The notes below the pieces were generated by a model that was not told where the DNA came from, ran no database searches, and saw only the letters and a program-made list of their open reading frames with translations. DNA of 64,000 nucleotides from JAIOSF01 sp963677755. Its GTDB lineage: Bacteria; Campylobacterota; Campylobacteria; Campylobacterales; Arcobacteraceae. Shown in pieces: positions 37,264-46,102 of this stretch (position 1 is its first letter; every line of letters begins with the position of its first letter). The position numbers were made by a program, and so were the translations under genes. The stretch lies in assembly GCA_963677755.1 (NCBI GenBank), contig OY782506.1, positions 2,505,874 through 2,569,873 on the forward strand, written 5' to 3'.

Positions 37264-37678
37264 TAAGAGCCTTTTTGTTTTGAATATATTTTACTTGCAT
37301 ATATTCAGAAGAAGTAATATCTTCTTGTTTTTGAATATTTTTTATTTTTTCTTTCTTTTGCTCTTGCAAAATATAGTTAAATTGTTCACTTTCTTTATTG
37401 AGGTCCATAATTATACTATTATGATGTTCTACTTGCTGTAAATAATGTAGTTTCTTACGACCAAGTTCAATAATGTGTTCTTTCATAGTATCTTTATGAA
37501 TTTGAAGCACCCTAAAATCTGAAATTGCTCCCATAATATTCACACTAGCTGTATTTAAAGAGTGGCTTGTTTCAGAAAGCTCTTGATTAATATGGTCTAT
37601 TTTAGCTACAACTTGTTGTTTTAAAAGAAGTTGTTGATTTATTTGTTGTTGTTTTAATTTGTATATTTTTTCTATCAT
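37253..37678 (-). CDS. fliJ: FliJ-like coiled-coil export protein
   Basis: A 141-residue protein that is nearly all helix with heptads, such as KIYKLKQQQINQQLLLKQQ at the start. It fits FliJ, the coiled-coil stalk of the flagellar export ATPase FliI, by size, place and pattern rather than by firm sequence identity. The frame runs 33 bases further upstream, but ATG 37678 overlaps the fliQ stop as ATGA and has GGAAAA before it. It overlaps the MotE-like gene by 11 bases. Confidence 0.65.
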   Translation of the reverse strand: MIEKIYKLKQQQINQQLLLKQQVVAKIDHINQELSETSHSLNTASVNIMGAISDFRVLQIHKDTMKEHIIELGRKKLHYLQQVEHHNSIIMDLNKESEQFNYILQEQKKEKIKNIQKQEDITSSEYMQVKYIQNKKALNVS

Positions 37679-37941
37679 TGTGTTTTTCCAAATGTGATAA
37701 TAAGATCCCACAAATCAAAAGTGTATTGTTCTATATGGTCACCAACCCACGGTAGCGTAACAACTATAAAAATAGAAACTATAATCATTTTTGGAACAAA
37801 AGACAAAGAGGCATCACTAATTTGTGTAACTGCTTGAAAAATACTAATGATTAAACCAATAACCATACTTACAATTAAAGAAGGTAATCCAAGCAAAAGG
37901 ATAATTTTAACAGTACTTTGTGATATCGCAATTAAATCCAT
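37675..37941 (-). CDS. fliQ: Flagellar export apparatus protein FliQ
   Basis: An 88-residue protein with two membrane helices that forms part of the FliPQR export gate. It shows GLPSLIVSMVIGLIISIFQA and the QISDASLSFVPK loop, then a second helix. Its stop overlaps the fliJ-like start by 4 bases. Confidence 0.94.
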   Translation of the reverse strand: MDLIAISQSTVKIILLLGLPSLIVSMVIGLIISIFQAVTQISDASLSFVPKMIIVSIFIVVTLPWVGDHIEQYTFDLWDLIITFGKTQ

Positions 37942-37942
37942 G

Positions 37943-38326
37943 TTACTCTTTTATTTTTATTGTAATCTCAATAGTTTTATTGTTTAATAATTCACCTAAT
38001 AGTTTTGATAAGCTTGCTGTGCTTATATCTTGTTCGCCTTGGCTAGGTATATCAGGAATTATATCTTCAATCAAAGGTTCTTCCAATAAAGAGATATCTT
38101 CTTGAACTTCAGTTATTGCATTATCTTCTTGAATTTCACCGTCTGTATCATTCTCTTCTACTATATGAGTATCATCGTTTTCATTTGTTTCATCTTCTAA
38201 GTCTTCTATAAGAATTTCATCTTCTAAACCTGCATTTTCAAAAGTTGTTTCTGTTGGTTCTTTCCCCAAAGCATCTAGTACGTCAGATTCAATTAGTGCA
38301 TCTAGTTGTGATAGTTCATTATCCAT
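37943..38326 (-). CDS. Highly acidic flagellar-operon protein, unknown
   Basis: A 127-residue protein dominated by Asp and Glu, with low-complexity stretches such as DLEDETNENDDTHIVEEND. Only the C-terminal 25 residues look folded (LSKLLGELLNNKTIEITIKI). The acidic body is probably disordered. Its stop is 1 base from the fliQ start. Campylobacterota flagellar loci hold acidic proteins of this sort with no known function. A role as adaptor for basic partners in export is only a guess. Confidence 0.6.
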   Translation of the reverse strand: MDNELSQLDALIESDVLDALGKEPTETTFENAGLEDEILIEDLEDETNENDDTHIVEENDTDGEIQEDNAITEVQEDISLLEEPLIEDIIPDIPSQGEQDISTASLSKLLGELLNNKTIEITIKIKE

Positions 38327-38337
38327 TTTATAGTTCC

Positions 38338-38772
38338 TTATTCTTTTTGGAGAGATTGGCTAATAGCTTCCATAGTATCATTCTCTAACATATCATCAAT
38401 TGAAGTTATCTCATGAGCTTTTGGAGTAGCATTTTCGACAGATTCTAATCTTTTTTCTATATGAATCATAAGATCTTGATAGGTTCTAATACTCACATCA
38501 CCTATCCCATGATGATCTAAATATTTCTGTGTTATCCCATCTTTTGGAATTAAAAAATTAAAAAGTTTAGTGAAAAGTGTATATTCAATAATTTTATTTT
38601 GATCAATTATAAATATTTGAGTGGGATCTTCTTCGATAAGTTCTTCTAAATCGTAAAGGTACTCAACATCAATAACTTCACCATCTCCTATCTTAAACCT
38701 AATATTTCCATGGTCTAAAATTTTATGAATTTCCATTTTAAAAGATAGCTCACCATAAATATATATATTCAA
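38338..38772 (-). CDS. Unknown protein heading the minus-strand flagellar operon
   Basis: An unrecognised 144-residue acidic soluble protein, first gene of the flagellar operon. The N-terminal two thirds look like mixed strands and helices: IRFKIGDGEVIDVEYLYDL, then TQIFIIDQNKIIEY. The first part could be a small receiver-like or binding domain, but no phosphorylation motif is clear. The C-terminal third is helical (ENDTMEAISQSLQKE). The gene is 11 bases upstream of the acidic protein. Function unknown. Confidence 0.6.
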   Translation of the reverse strand: MNIYIYGELSFKMEIHKILDHGNIRFKIGDGEVIDVEYLYDLEELIEEDPTQIFIIDQNKIIEYTLFTKLFNFLIPKDGITQKYLDHHGIGDVSIRTYQDLMIHIEKRLESVENATPKAHEITSIDDMLENDTMEAISQSLQKE

Positions 38773-38871
38773 AATAAACCTTAATTAAATTATTTTCAAT
38801 TATTATATCTATATTTTATTAAAGTTTAGATAAAATGTTTTCAATTACAAAATAGTATAGGATGTTTAATT

Positions 38872-39960
38872 TTGAGAAATATTTTATTGGCTTTTTTTAT
38901 ATCGTTAACTATTTATGGACAAACGATTAAAGATATATCAAATATCGTAGGAATTAGGGACAATCAGCTCGTGGGATACGGTTTAGTAGTTGGAGCTCGT
39001 GCAGGTGGTGATACCGATATTTCAAAGCAAACATTGCAAAATCTTTTACGAAATGCAAATATTAAAATAGAAGCAGGAGATGCAGGAGATGCAGGAGCTG
39101 TTATGGTAACAGCAACTTTGCCTCCTTTTGCTAGACAAGGTGATAAGCTAAAAGTTGAAGTTTCTTCTATTGATGGGGCAAACTTAGATGGGGCAAAATT
39201 ATTAGTTACCCAACTCAAAGGGATAGATGGGAAAGTTTATGCATTAGCCCAAGGGACTATTATCGGTGTAACAGATGAACAGTCAAAAGGGAGAAGAACC
39301 TCAGAATCTAAAACTGGATATATCTACGATGGTGCAATTGTTGAAAATGAAGTTGATTATAACTTACGTGATGAAAAATCTATTAGATTAAGTTTATTAG
39401 AACAAAATGCAAAAATAGCAGCACTTTGTGAAGAAAAAATAAATGCAAAATTTGGTCAAAATGTTGCAATGGCTTATGATACTAGAACAATTGATATAAG
39501 AAAACCAGCAAATATGTCAATAGTACGATTTATAGCTGAGATACAAAGTATAGAGATTGATAGTATGATGAAGAAAAAAGTTATTATTGATCCTGTAAAA
39601 GAGATTATAGTAGCAGGTGCAGATATAACAGTAAGTCCAGTTACTGTTTCAAGAGAAAATTTTACATTACGTATTAAAAAATCTGATCTTGATGATAAAG
39701 CTTGGGCAGATCCTGTTGCTAATTTAGGTACAGATATTGGGGACAATGCAAAGGTCGATAATATAGTTAGCCCTCAAGATGCTGATGCACAAGAGGTTGT
39801 TATAGATAATGCATTGATAAATACAAAAAGTCAACCTACTGTCTCAGATTTAATGAAAGCTATGAAAACGATGAAACTAGATATTACTGAGATTATAGAA
39901 ACTATTAAAATGATAGATGATCTTGGTGCAATTAATGCAGATGTAGAGATGGTGAAGTAA
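38872..39960 (+). CDS. flgI: Flagellar P-ring protein FlgI
   Basis: The periplasmic ring protein, 362 residues, bushing the rod in the peptidoglycan. A signal peptide (about residues 1-17, ending IYG) leads into IKDISNIVGIRDNQLVGYGLVVG, the family hallmark. The start is TTG 38872; an ATG just upstream at 38860 gives only a 4-codon frame. The 99 bases before it separate it from the divergent flagellar operon and must hold both promoters. I found no convincing sigma-54 or sigma-28 boxes there. fliM follows after 1 base. Confidence 0.95.
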   Translation: MRNILLAFFISLTIYGQTIKDISNIVGIRDNQLVGYGLVVGARAGGDTDISKQTLQNLLRNANIKIEAGDAGDAGAVMVTATLPPFARQGDKLKVEVSSIDGANLDGAKLLVTQLKGIDGKVYALAQGTIIGVTDEQSKGRRTSESKTGYIYDGAIVENEVDYNLRDEKSIRLSLLEQNAKIAALCEEKINAKFGQNVAMAYDTRTIDIRKPANMSIVRFIAEIQSIEIDSMMKKKVIIDPVKEIIVAGADITVSPVTVSRENFTLRIKKSDLDDKAWADPVANLGTDIGDNAKVDNIVSPQDADAQEVVIDNALINTKSQPTVSDLMKAMKTMKLDITEIIETIKMIDDLGAINADVEMVK

Positions 39961-39961
39961 T

Positions 39962-41062
39962 ATGGCAGAATTTTTAAGTCAAGATGAAATTGATGCGTTA
40001 TTAGACATAGCAGATGAAGATGGTGGTTTAGAAGAGATACCTGAAGATTCAGTTCCAACGTCTAAAGATAAGAGTTATGCTATCTATGATTTTAAAAAGC
40101 CAAATAGAATTTCTGCAGATCAAATGAAGGCATTCAATGCTCTTCATGATAAGATGTTAAGAGCAACTATTAGTGAACTCTCAGCAATGCTTAGAAAAAT
40201 AGTTGATGTAAAACTTTACAGTATTGAACAAATGACTTACGGAGAGTTTATCCTTTCTATTCCTCAAATTACAAGTTTAAATACACTTTCAATCAGACCT
40301 TTAGAAGGTAGAATCGTAATGGAGTGTAATCCTGCAATTAGCCATAAAATTATTGCACATTTACTTGGAAATGGAGATAGCTCACTTACTGATTCCACAG
40401 AAAAAGAGTTAACAGAGATTGAGTTAGAAGTATTTAATCACTTTTACCAATTAATCACAAAACATCTTAAAAAAGCATGGGAAGATGTAGCTACAATAAA
40501 TTTTAAAACAGAAAGTATGGATACGAATGCAAATGCAATTCAAATTATTTCAGATCACGAAATTGTATTATTAGTTGTATTTGAGATAACAATTGACGAT
40601 GAATCAGGATTTTTATCTATATGTTATCCTATATCTTATATAGAATCTTTATTAAATGTTATAGTTGAAAAAATATTTGCTGAAGCCAAAAATAGAAAAG
40701 TGAGTAAACAAAAAGATATAAATGCACTTATGTCTGGTTCTAAAATGAAAATTGATGCAATGTTGGCAGAAACAGAACTTTCTATTAAAGATTTACTAAA
40801 TCTAAAAGAAGATGATGTAATTGTGTTTAGTAAAAATGCAAATAGCTCCTCTTCAAAAATATATATAAATAACAAAGAAAAATGGTCAGCTGTTGCTGGC
40901 TCTTCAAGTAATAGAAAAGCGATACAAATTCAATCAAATATAGACCATGAAAAAATGGAAACACTACGATCACTTAAATTACTTCATGAAGAACGATTAG
41001 ATAAAACAAGAAAAGCAAATGAGGCAATAGCAAGACTTATTGAAACAAGAGATGAGTTTTAG
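39962..41062 (+). CDS. fliM: Flagellar motor switch protein FliM
   Basis: The C-ring switch protein, 366 residues. The N-terminal LSQDEIDALLDIA is the CheY-P binding segment. The middle domain (about 50-230) meets FliG and includes MLRATISELSAMLRKIVDVKLYSIEQMTYGEF, given here in parts. The C-terminal region (about 240-320) is FliN-like. A further 35-residue charged helical tail follows (LHEERLDKTRKANEAIARL). It ends the plus-strand flagellar pair. Confidence 0.93.
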   Translation: MAEFLSQDEIDALLDIADEDGGLEEIPEDSVPTSKDKSYAIYDFKKPNRISADQMKAFNALHDKMLRATISELSAMLRKIVDVKLYSIEQMTYGEFILSIPQITSLNTLSIRPLEGRIVMECNPAISHKIIAHLLGNGDSSLTDSTEKELTEIELEVFNHFYQLITKHLKKAWEDVATINFKTESMDTNANAIQIISDHEIVLLVVFEITIDDESGFLSICYPISYIESLLNVIVEKIFAEAKNRKVSKQKDINALMSGSKMKIDAMLAETELSIKDLLNLKEDDVIVFSKNANSSSSKIYINNKEKWSAVAGSSSNRKAIQIQSNIDHEKMETLRSLKLLHEERLDKTRKANEAIARLIETRDEF

Positions 41063-41108
41063 TAAATTTATATAGATATAATTTATGAGTTTTTTATAAA
41101 AATTTCAG

Positions 41109-41114
41109 TATAAT
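41109..41114 (+). promoter_or_regulatory. -10 box before the aminotransferase gene
   Basis: TATAAT (CAGTATAATCGCC) 35 bases upstream of the ATG, with AAAGGA in front of the gene. It likely starts the long plus-strand housekeeping transcript. Confidence 0.55.
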
Positions 41115-41148
41115 CGCCTATAAATAATGAATAATTTAAAGGATAATT

Positions 41149-42246
41149 ATGCTTTTGACTCCTGGGCCAACCGCCGTACCTGAATTTGTTCGAACTGCAA
41201 TGTCTGGTGAAACACTCCACCATAGAACACCAGAGTTTGAAAATATATTTAAAAATACAAGAGAACTACTTTTAGAAATATTAGAGATGCCAGAAGCTGT
41301 GATATTAGCTTCTTCAGGAACAGGTGCTATGGAAGCTTGTGTTACAAATCTCACGCATAAAAAAGCTTTAACAATAAATAGTGGAAAGTTTGGTGAAAGA
41401 TTTGGAAAAATAGCGCAAGCATGCAATATCTCTTTTACTGAACTTAAATATGAATGGAATACACCAGCTTCTATAGAGGATGTTGTAAAAACAGTTTCAA
41501 ATGACAGTGAGATAGATGCTATTTTTATCCAAATATGTGAAAGTGCTGGAGGATTAAGACATCCTATAGAAGATATTGCACAAGCTGTAAAAAAAATCAA
41601 TAAAAATATTATGGTTGTTGCAGATGGTATAACAGCCGTAGGTGTTGAAAAAATTGATACAACTAATATTGATGCGCTTATAACAGGAAGTCAAAAAGCT
41701 CTTATGTTACCTCCTGGTCTTGCAATGATTGGTTTTAGTAATGAAGCTGTTTCAAAAATAGAGTTAAAGAGTTATGGATACTATTTTAACCTTGCAACTG
41801 AGATAAAAAAGCAAAAAACAAATACTACAGCATGGACAGCAGCAACAACACTTATCATAGGACTTGGTGCAATTTTAGAAAAAATAAAAAATGATGGTTT
41901 TGATTCTTTATATAAAAAAACTGCCTTAAGAGCTAAAGCTACAAGAGAAGCTTTAATTGCAATTGGACTTGAAGTATATCCAACAACTCCTGCAAATGCG
42001 ATGACAACAATATATACAGAAAAGTCAAATGAAATAAGAAAAATACTTAAAAATGATTTTGATTTGAATATTGCGGGTGGCCAAGACCATCTTAAAGGGA
42101 AAATATTTAGAATAAATCATATGGGACTTGTTGCTGATTATGAGGCTGTTTGGGCTGTAAATGCTATAGAAAAAGCATTAGATAAAATTGGTTTAAGAAC
42201 ATTTGATGGTACAGCAAATAAAATATTTATGGAGATTAATTCTTAA
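41149..42246 (+). CDS. Class V PLP-dependent aminotransferase (alanine/serine-glyoxylate type)
   Basis: A 365-residue aminotransferase of the AGXT/serine-pyruvate group. It shows the N-terminal LTPGPTAVPE, the cofactor-binding ASSGTGAMEA, and Lys183 in TGSQKALMLPPG as the Schiff-base lysine. Such enzymes move amino groups among serine, alanine, glyoxylate and pyruvate. The true substrates here cannot be told. It is followed at 3 bases by hisZ. Confidence 0.85.
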   Translation: MLLTPGPTAVPEFVRTAMSGETLHHRTPEFENIFKNTRELLLEILEMPEAVILASSGTGAMEACVTNLTHKKALTINSGKFGERFGKIAQACNISFTELKYEWNTPASIEDVVKTVSNDSEIDAIFIQICESAGGLRHPIEDIAQAVKKINKNIMVVADGITAVGVEKIDTTNIDALITGSQKALMLPPGLAMIGFSNEAVSKIELKSYGYYFNLATEIKKQKTNTTAWTAATTLIIGLGAILEKIKNDGFDSLYKKTALRAKATREALIAIGLEVYPTTPANAMTTIYTEKSNEIRKILKNDFDLNIAGGQDHLKGKIFRINHMGLVADYEAVWAVNAIEKALDKIGLRTFDGTANKIFMEINS

Positions 42247-42249
42247 ATT

Positions 42250-43095
42250 ATGATTTTTGAACATGAAATACCAACAGGAAGTAGATTATATTTCGGCAAA
42301 AGAGCTAAAGCAAAAAGAGAGCTAGAAAATAAAGCAAGTTCTTTTTTACAAAGTGCTGGTTTTGAAGAGATTCTTACACCTAATTTCTCATATACAGGAC
42401 ATCAAAGTATTGATGAAGATAAAGATCTTATCACTTTAAGTGATGAGGAGAATAACTCTTTAGCATTAAGAGCTGACAGTACACTAGATGTTGTACGGAT
42501 AATTTCTAAAAGGTTAGGGCGAACTACAGAACATAAAAAATGGTTTTATATTCAACCTGTATTTACTTATCCTGCAAATGAAACATATCAAATTGGTGCA
42601 GAGTGGATAGGATATGATACAATAAGTGATATTATTAATTTAAATTGTGATTTATTACAAGAATTATCACTTGAACCAATTGTACAATTAGCAAATATAA
42701 ATATACCTCTTATTATATCTAAGCAATATAATGTAGATATAGAAACTTTTAAAAATGGTGAAATTGGTGCTTTGTTTGATTTAGATATACCTTGGTTATC
42801 TAAGTTAATAAGTATTGAAACTATAGAACAATTAGAAGAAATTATGGAATTTATTCCAGAGGTACTTAAGCAAGAGTGTATAAAACTTATAGATATAACA
42901 AAAAACATATCATATAAAAAAGTAAAAATATCTCCAATATATTATAGTGCAATGAAATATTATGACAATATATATTATCGAGTTATTGAAGAAAATTTGA
43001 CACTTGCAAAGGGTGGAGGATATAAAAGTGATGGTATCAAATCTTTAGGATTTGCACTATATACAGACAATCTATTAAAAGTTATGGAAGGATAA
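42250..43095 (+). CDS. hisZ: ATP phosphoribosyltransferase regulatory subunit HisZ
   Basis: A 281-residue paralogue of the HisRS catalytic core, needed with the short form of HisG for the first step of histidine synthesis and its feedback control. It shows the HisRS-like SFLQSAGFEEILTPNFSY (motif 1 region) and LALRADSTLDVVRIISKR followed by WFYIQPVFTYP (motif 2 region). The C-terminal anticodon-binding domain of HisRS is missing, and the length is shorter than most HisZ (near 390). It sits next to purA, which is common for hisZ. Confidence 0.82.
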   Translation: MIFEHEIPTGSRLYFGKRAKAKRELENKASSFLQSAGFEEILTPNFSYTGHQSIDEDKDLITLSDEENNSLALRADSTLDVVRIISKRLGRTTEHKKWFYIQPVFTYPANETYQIGAEWIGYDTISDIINLNCDLLQELSLEPIVQLANINIPLIISKQYNVDIETFKNGEIGALFDLDIPWLSKLISIETIEQLEEIMEFIPEVLKQECIKLIDITKNISYKKVKISPIYYSAMKYYDNIYYRVIEENLTLAKGGGYKSDGIKSLGFALYTDNLLKVMEG

Positions 43096-43099
43096 AATT

Positions 43100-44350
43100 T
43101 TGAGTAAAGCAGATGTAATCGTTGGAATCCAGTGGGGTGATGAGGGTAAAGGTAAAATAGTAGATAAACTTGCCCAAGAGTATGATATGGTATGTAGAAG
43201 TCAAGGTGGACACAATGCTGGACATACAATTTGGGTTGATGGTGTAAAGTATGCTTTACATTTAGTTCCATCTGGAATATTGAATCCTAAAGCTCTAAAT
43301 GTAATAGGAAATGGTGTAGTATTAAATCCAGAATCAATAATAAAAGAGATGGAACAATTTTCAAATTTAGAGGGAAGATTATTTATCTCTGATTGTGCTC
43401 ATTTAAATCTTCCTTATCATAGTTTAATTGATCAAGCAAGAGAAAAACTAAAAGGGAAAAATGCTATTGGTACAACAGGGAAAGGGATTGGACCTGCTTA
43501 CTCTGATAAGATAAATAGAATTGGACAAAGAGCATCAGCACTATTAGATCCTAAAAAACTATGTGCAGATATCATGAGTTACTTTGAAGAAAACAAGGTA
43601 ATATTTGATGCAATAGATGTGCAAACACCAAATGAAAATGAGTTGTTGCAAGAATTAACAGGATACAGTGAAAAACTATCAAAATTTATTACAAACACTA
43701 CAAATATGGTTTGGACTGCAATAGATGAAAATAAAAAAATATTACTTGAAGGTGCACAAGGAACTATGCTTGATATTGATCATGGGACATATCCTTATGT
43801 AACATCAAGTTCAACTGTAAGTGCAGGGGCTTGTACTGGTTTAGGACTGAACCCAAAAGATATTGGAGTGGTTACTGGAATTGTAAAAGCATATTGTACA
43901 AGAGTTGGTAATGGACCTTTTCCTACTGAAGATTTTGGAAAAGATGGTGATATTATGGCAGAAGTTGGAAAAGAATATGGAACAACAACTGGGCGAAAAA
44001 GAAGATGTGGTTGGTTTGATGCAGTTGCAGTAAAACATGCAAGTAGATTAAACGGATGTGACCAACTCTCTTTAATGAAGTTGGATGTATTAGATGGTTT
44101 TGAAACTATTAAAATATGTACAGCGTATGAGGTAGATGGAGAGATTATAGATTATGTTCCATCATCTATGGATAATGTAAAAGCTATCTATGAAGATATT
44201 GCAGGTTGGGATAGTGTTGTTGGTTGTAGAGAATTTGATAAGTTACCTAATACAGCAAAAGAATATATCCAAAGAATAGAAAAATTAACAAAAACTAAAG
44301 TAGGTATCATCTCAACTAGCCCTGAGCGAGAAGATACCATAATAAGATAG
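43100..44350 (+). CDS. purA: Adenylosuccinate synthetase
   Basis: It joins IMP and aspartate with GTP to give adenylosuccinate, the first committed step to AMP. The 416-residue chain holds QWGDEGKGKIVD (P-loop with the catalytic Asp), GGHNAGHTIWV (catalytic His), and TTTGRKRRCGWFD. The start is TTG 43100, 4 bases after hisZ. Confidence 0.97.
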   Translation: MSKADVIVGIQWGDEGKGKIVDKLAQEYDMVCRSQGGHNAGHTIWVDGVKYALHLVPSGILNPKALNVIGNGVVLNPESIIKEMEQFSNLEGRLFISDCAHLNLPYHSLIDQAREKLKGKNAIGTTGKGIGPAYSDKINRIGQRASALLDPKKLCADIMSYFEENKVIFDAIDVQTPNENELLQELTGYSEKLSKFITNTTNMVWTAIDENKKILLEGAQGTMLDIDHGTYPYVTSSSTVSAGACTGLGLNPKDIGVVTGIVKAYCTRVGNGPFPTEDFGKDGDIMAEVGKEYGTTTGRKRRCGWFDAVAVKHASRLNGCDQLSLMKLDVLDGFETIKICTAYEVDGEIIDYVPSSMDNVKAIYEDIAGWDSVVGCREFDKLPNTAKEYIQRIEKLTKTKVGIISTSPEREDTIIR

Positions 44351-44358
44351 GAAATAAT

Positions 44359-44910
44359 ATGAAATTAAAAAAACAACATACTCCTTATATATCGAGAAAG
44401 ATAACAAAAGATATAATAAATTCAGATTTTATAGAAGTGAGAAAAGAAAAAGATACTATTACTCAAGAATGTGAAAGAATTTTAAATGAAGATATTCAAA
44501 AAGAGATAGAATTAGATGAAGCAGTAAATGAACTTCTTGAAAATCAAGAAGATGAAATTGAATTTTATAAAGCAGATTATAGACAACTTTTTTGGATGAC
44601 AAAAAAAAGAATGGCGAATGATTTCGGTGTAAATTTAAACTTCGAAGACAGGTTTTCTAATATTGCACATTCAATAATGGACTTTTTGTATGAGGAAGAT
44701 TTTATACATTTTACTGTAAATGATAACCAAGTAAAAAATTTAATATCAAATTCTATTAGTAACTTTATCAAAGGGTATGATGAAGCAGATACAGCAGCAT
44801 ATGAAAAAATAAAAACATATAAGAGAAAACTAATACCGGGAACAGAGGATTATGACATAGTATTCAATAGATTATATGAAGAAGAGCTTATCAAAAAAGG
44901 TTTGATATAA
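44359..44910 (+). CDS. DUF507 family protein
   Basis: A conserved soluble helical protein of 183 residues with no known function. It begins MKLKKQHTPYISRKI and is very acidic in the first half (ECERILNEDIQKEIELDEAV). The end KLIPGTEDYDIVFNRLYEEELIKKGL is typical of DUF507. It lies between purA and carA with short spacings, a gene pair often seen in Campylobacterota. It has no membrane segment or catalytic motif. Confidence 0.82.
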   Translation: MKLKKQHTPYISRKITKDIINSDFIEVRKEKDTITQECERILNEDIQKEIELDEAVNELLENQEDEIEFYKADYRQLFWMTKKRMANDFGVNLNFEDRFSNIAHSIMDFLYEEDFIHFTVNDNQVKNLISNSISNFIKGYDEADTAAYEKIKTYKRKLIPGTEDYDIVFNRLYEEELIKKGLI

Positions 44911-44921
44911 AAAGGAATAAA

Positions 44922-46043
44922 ATGGAAAATATTTATATTTATTTTGAAAATGGTACATTTTTAAGCGGAAAATCTTTTGGTGCAAAAGGTACTAAAGTTG
45001 GAGAAATAGTATTTAATACATCAATGACTGGATACCAAGAGATTATAACAGATCCTAGTTATGCTGGGCAATTTATAACTTTTACAACTCCAGAGATCGG
45101 AAATGTAGGTGTTAATGAAGATGATAATGAAAGTAAGCAAGCTCATTGTAAAGGTGTATTTGTAAGAAGTTATAATGAGTTTTATTCAAATTTTAGAGGA
45201 GAAAAAAGCTTATCAGAATTATTAAAAGAGAACAATACTTTAGGTATTTGTGAGATTGATACAAGATATATAACTAAAATGTTGAGAGATGAAGGGGCTA
45301 TGATGATGATAGCTTCAACAGAGATTTCATCAAAAGAAGAGTTAAAAGAAAAATTAGAACAAAGCCCTAGAATTGAAGATATTAATTATATAGAACAAGT
45401 ATCTACAAAAGAACCTTATATTCATAAATATGCAGCATGGAATATGGATACAATGTCATACAATAAAGCAATGATGAGTGACAAAAAAGTGGTTGTAATA
45501 GATTTTGGTGTAAAAAGAAATATTTTAAATGAACTAGTAGAATCTGGTCTTGAGGTTGAAGTAGTGCCAAGTAATTTTAATGCAAGTGACTTAATTCAAA
45601 GATTTAAAAACAATGAAATAGGTGGAGTTTTTTTAAGTAATGGACCAGGTGATCCTCTAACATTAACAAAAGAGAAGCAAGAGGTTCAAAAACTTATTAA
45701 TGAAGATATACCTATGTTTGCAATATGTTTAGGACATCAAATGTTAAGTATAGCTCATGGACATGATACATATAAGTTACCATTTGGACAACATGGTGGT
45801 AACCATCCTGTCCAAAATAGTACAAGTGTAGTGGAGATAACAGCACAAAATCATAACTATAATGTTCCTACAGCAATAAAAGAGATTGCTGATGTTACAC
45901 ATATAAACTTATTTGACAATACAATTGAGGGTGTAAAATATAAAAATAAACCAATATTTTCAGTACAGCATCACCCCGAAGCTAGTCCCGGCCCACATGA
46001 AAGTAAATATGTATTTAAAGAGTTTGCATCACTCGTTAAATAG
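44922..46043 (+). CDS. carA: Carbamoyl-phosphate synthase small subunit
   Basis: The glutaminase subunit that frees ammonia for CarB in arginine and pyrimidine synthesis, 373 residues. The N-terminal domain begins with NIYIYFENGTFLSGKSFG and has FNTSMTGYQEIITDPSYAGQ. The class I amidotransferase triad is visible as Cys in ICLGHQML and His/Glu in SVQHHPEASPGP. No attenuator is seen before it. A strong terminator follows. Confidence 0.97.
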   Translation: MENIYIYFENGTFLSGKSFGAKGTKVGEIVFNTSMTGYQEIITDPSYAGQFITFTTPEIGNVGVNEDDNESKQAHCKGVFVRSYNEFYSNFRGEKSLSELLKENNTLGICEIDTRYITKMLRDEGAMMMIASTEISSKEELKEKLEQSPRIEDINYIEQVSTKEPYIHKYAAWNMDTMSYNKAMMSDKKVVVIDFGVKRNILNELVESGLEVEVVPSNFNASDLIQRFKNNEIGGVFLSNGPGDPLTLTKEKQEVQKLINEDIPMFAICLGHQMLSIAHGHDTYKLPFGQHGGNHPVQNSTSVVEITAQNHNYNVPTAIKEIADVTHINLFDNTIEGVKYKNKPIFSVQHHPEASPGPHESKYVFKEFASLVK

Positions 46044-46050
46044 TTTTACA

Positions 46051-46080
46051 AAAGGGCAACTTTATCGTTGCCCTTTTTTT
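46051..46080 (+). terminator. Rho-independent terminator after carA
   Basis: AAAGGGCAAC (46051-46060), loop TTTATC, GTTGCCCTTT (46067-46076), then more T to 46080. A 10-bp perfect stem with a T-run, 8 bases after the carA stop. Confidence 0.9.
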
Positions 46081-46102
46081 ATAGAAAAAATAAAGGAAAA
46101 TT

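Noticed and set aside
38773..38871. Sigma-54 or sigma-28 promoters between the divergent flagellar units
   Set aside because: I looked for TGGCAC-N5-TTGC and for the flagellar sigma-28 -10 pattern on both strands and saw no convincing match; only A/T-rich sigma-70-like stretches are present.
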